Origin: Halobacteriovorax sp. DA5
GTDB lineage: Bacteria; Bdellovibrionota; Bacteriovoracia; Bacteriovoracales; Bacteriovoracaceae
Assembly: GCF_002903145.1 (NCBI RefSeq)
Contig: NZ_PPDJ01000002.1
Coordinates: 496,001 to 560,000, forward strand
Reading direction: 5' to 3'
DNA length: 64,000 nucleotides
Shown: positions 62,293 to 64,000 of the stretch, piece by piece
Layout of the letters: each line of letters starts with the position of its first letter
How positions within the stretch are numbered: the stretch's first letter is position 1
The notes under the pieces: generated by a model
Told to the model about the DNA's origin: nothing
The model's input: only the letters and a program-made list of their open reading frames with translations
Database searches by the model: none
Position numbers and translations under genes: made by a program

Positions 62293-62721
62293 ATGAGATT
62301 TCATATTCTTTTATTTTTAATATTTTCTGTCACAGCAAACACTTATGCCGAACTCGCAGAATTCGACTCTGGCCCAGGTAACGCTAAAATATTTAGAATT
62401 GATGCTCTTGAAAATTACGTTAAAAAGATTAGAGAAGAAATCACTCGCATTGAAAGTGGCATGGATGACAAAATGGGCAAGGAGCTAAAGTCTCTTAAGG
62501 CCCAGATCGAAGAACTCAAAAATAAAGAAACTAATTTGGATGGGCTTAAAGTTATTGAAGAGCGTCTAAATAAACTTGAATTAAAACATGCTGACGATGT
62601 AAAGAAGATGCAGGCAGACTTTAGAAATCTGCAGCAGAATATTGATCAGTCACTCTTAGATCTATCAAACAAAATTCTTCAACGTATTCAGGTTTTTGAA
62701 AAGTACCTTCAAAAGCCTTAG
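62293..62721 (+). CDS. Exported coiled-coil protein
   Basis: 142 aa from ATG 62293, which opens a signal peptide (MRFHILLFLIFSVTANTYA); an ATG at 62257 is further from one. The mature part is one long coiled coil (ENYVKKIREEITRIESGMDD, KELKSLKAQIEELKNKE, VIEERLNKLELKHADDVKKM, LLDLSNKILQRIQVFEKYLQ). May be a periplasmic trimer or a bridging protein. It starts divergently to the exporter gene. No family recognised. Confidence 0.55.
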   Translation: MRFHILLFLIFSVTANTYAELAEFDSGPGNAKIFRIDALENYVKKIREEITRIESGMDDKMGKELKSLKAQIEELKNKETNLDGLKVIEERLNKLELKHADDVKKMQADFRNLQQNIDQSLLDLSNKILQRIQVFEKYLQKP

Positions 62722-62726
62722 AAAAG

Positions 62727-63881
62727 CTAGTGAGAACAATGACGGTATTCATTCTCTGTTATCTTCAACTTCTTAGCAATTGTAGGTTGAGTTAAATAAA
62801 TTGAGGTTAATCTTCTTTCGTTAGAAATATAGGAAGATCCTTTTCTTAATTCTTTATCTAAACATAATTCACTTCTTAAACTATCAACGTCAATACCACT
62901 ATGGGCCACCACTTCTGCACTAAACCAATCTGCGAATACTTCATCAAGTTGATCGCGCTGTTTTCCAGGTAGAGGGTAAAGAGATCGATTGCATGTAGGG
63001 TTTGCCAAGAGATTGTCTCCAACTTCTTTTGTTAGAACCTTATTTTGAACTAAGAAATTTAATTGAGAATCATCTCTAAACAGCGCTCCTGCACTCGTTG
63101 AATTTCTTAAGCATTTCTGAATCGAATCAAAAGGATTTTTACTCTTATAAAAACCAGAGAAACGACAGCTATCAAAAGAATGAGCAATCTCGTGTGCCAT
63201 TAAACTCACTAAGCTTGCACGATACTTGGGAAAAGCAAAATTTAAGCCTTCAAGGCCGATATTAATTTCATTACTCTTTGGATCATAGGCAAATCCCCAC
63301 TCTAAAAAATCGCGAGGAGCTTGGGCTACTTTAGTGCCAAGGACTTTTTTGGGAATGAAAATCTTAATGTTTTCCACTTTCTCTTTTATTTCTTTGAATG
63401 CCTTAGTATCACCCAATTGAATTTTCAAAACAGAAAGTGCACTCTTTTTAGCTCTTCTAAAGCTATCTTCTAAAAGGAGAATTTTCTTCTTTGTATAAAG
63501 CTGTGAAAAGACATCAGTTAACTCTTTATCCAAAAGATCTTGAATGGCCTTTGGCCTTTCATTAAATGTTCCAGAAGATAGAACAATATTTTCGATATAA
63601 TAAAGACGCCACTGTTTCGCGACATTTACAGGATCGTTAATATCGAGTTTTCGACGTTTGATCCAACTTGTAACAACAGGACTCTTCTTAGCAATTAAAC
63701 TACCAAGGGCCTCATCTGCAACTGCTGCTATTGGCCTTGAATTAGCAAGATCAACTTTAAGTTTTGCGATTTCATTATAAATAGATTCATCTTTTTCAAA
63801 GCTAACCTTCTTACAATATGATTTGAAGGTTGGGTTAGCATATAAACTTACAGCAATAAAAAAAGGGAATAAAAACTTCAT
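62727..63881 (-). CDS. Exported HEIAH zinc metalloprotease-like protein
   Basis: 384 aa with signal peptide MKFLFPFFIAVSLYA. Zinc motif HEIAHSFD in SLVSLMAHEIAHSFDSC, and the later DEVFADWFSAEV is placed like the third-ligand helix of gluzincins such as M13 (HExxH then ExxxD). The first 180 residues are helical. Cysteines at CRFSGF, CLRNST and CNRSLYP may pair. Assignment to a named family is not secure, but an exported zinc peptidase is likely. Compare the HEATH protein at 6201. Confidence 0.65.
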   Translation of the reverse strand: MKFLFPFFIAVSLYANPTFKSYCKKVSFEKDESIYNEIAKLKVDLANSRPIAAVADEALGSLIAKKSPVVTSWIKRRKLDINDPVNVAKQWRLYYIENIVLSSGTFNERPKAIQDLLDKELTDVFSQLYTKKKILLLEDSFRRAKKSALSVLKIQLGDTKAFKEIKEKVENIKIFIPKKVLGTKVAQAPRDFLEWGFAYDPKSNEINIGLEGLNFAFPKYRASLVSLMAHEIAHSFDSCRFSGFYKSKNPFDSIQKCLRNSTSAGALFRDDSQLNFLVQNKVLTKEVGDNLLANPTCNRSLYPLPGKQRDQLDEVFADWFSAEVVAHSGIDVDSLRSELCLDKELRKGSSYISNERRLTSIYLTQPTIAKKLKITENEYRHCSH

Positions 63882-63923
63882 TCCCCTATTATAACTTAAA
63901 AAAATTAAATCGATTGTATGGAC

Positions 63924-64000
63924 TTATTTACCGGAAACCACTGATTGATCAAAGTGATTAGAGCGCATTCCACAGTCGACTAAAATCCCTGCAGCATTAA
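63924..64000 (-). CDS. 3' end of a gene truncated by the window edge
   Basis: The minus strand from the window edge reads NAAGILVDCGMRSNHFDQS and ends VVSGK then TAA at 63926-63924. Some short-chain dehydrogenases end in a similar way (I-x-V-D-x-G), so it could be one. Only about 24 residues are visible, so the family is uncertain. Confidence 0.4.
   Translation of the reverse strand, partial: NAAGILVDCGMRSNHFDQSVVSGK

Noticed and set aside
1..64000. CRISPR array, insertion sequence, prophage or integron
   Set aside because: No repeated spacers, transposase or integrase genes were seen; the tail-collar domain at 25822 stands alone, and the tRNA-linked element lacks integrase site halves.

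Overview
The window reads as chromosomal DNA of an AT-rich, Gram-negative predatory-type bacterium, most likely a Halobacteriovorax/Bacteriovorax relative (Bdellovibrionota). This is an inference from gene style, not a database match. Signs are the low GC, the high share of exported proteins (short MKK-type signal peptides, many lipoproteins, beta-barrels, secreted proteases and tiny exported proteins), TonB/Tat/Sec components, and very tight packing with overlapping starts and stops. I see no rRNA, CRISPR array, insertion sequence or prophage. There are two tRNA genes, Cys(GCA) and Leu(GAG).

Layout. 1-4016: end of a chaperone-usher-like surface-structure cluster. 4058-6204: TPP riboswitch driving a TonB-dependent receptor. 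6201-12125: HEATH-motif protein, YebC, a zinc alcohol dehydrogenase, a frameshifted KirBac potassium channel and two outer-membrane barrel candidates. 12295-19223: three-gene operon of an exported trypsin-like protease with two proteins ending in related winged-helix domains, facing an orphan histidine kinase; then a thioredoxin-like protein and a beta-lactamase-fold hydrolase with no ordinary start codon. 19393-28067: exported proteins, c-type cytochromes, a stress protein, an 879-aa exported coiled-coil protein paired with a phage-tail-collar-like lipoprotein, and small membrane and lipoproteins. 28158-28831: tRNA-Cys with a structured element behind it, and an HU/IHF gene.

29115-37162: a large lipoprotein, then the minus-strand operon queA-tgt-yajC-tatA-secD-secF plus a membrane protein, joining queuosine tRNA modification to protein export. 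37286-45605: secreted trypsin-like protease, RNase D-like exonuclease, lipoproteins, L-serine dehydratase, thioesterase and esterase. 45729-48315: three tiny exported proteins, then a gpx-ohrR-nitroreductase peroxide-response operon with a recognisable OhrR operator. 49097-49430: tRNA-Leu followed by a GC-rich structured stretch. 50008-57605: a Fic protein, mnmA with a degenerate M28 peptidase and a degenerate MnmA paralogue, an orphan cytosine-5 methyltransferase overlapping an exported Ppx/GppA-like lipoprotein. 57608-64000: a methyltransferase, a heterodimeric ABC exporter, a coiled-coil exported protein, a second exported HExxH protein, and the tail of a further gene.

The most promising undescribed item is a stem-loop family found about 70-80 nt downstream of both tRNA genes, in tRNA orientation. 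Its two copies keep the same helix through three compensatory base-pair changes and share a loop and flanks. Other strong leads are the protease/winged-helix operon, the tandem of catalytically degenerate M28 and MnmA-like proteins beside a normal mnmA, the exported Ppx/GppA lipoprotein, and the collar-domain lipoprotein with its large helical partner.
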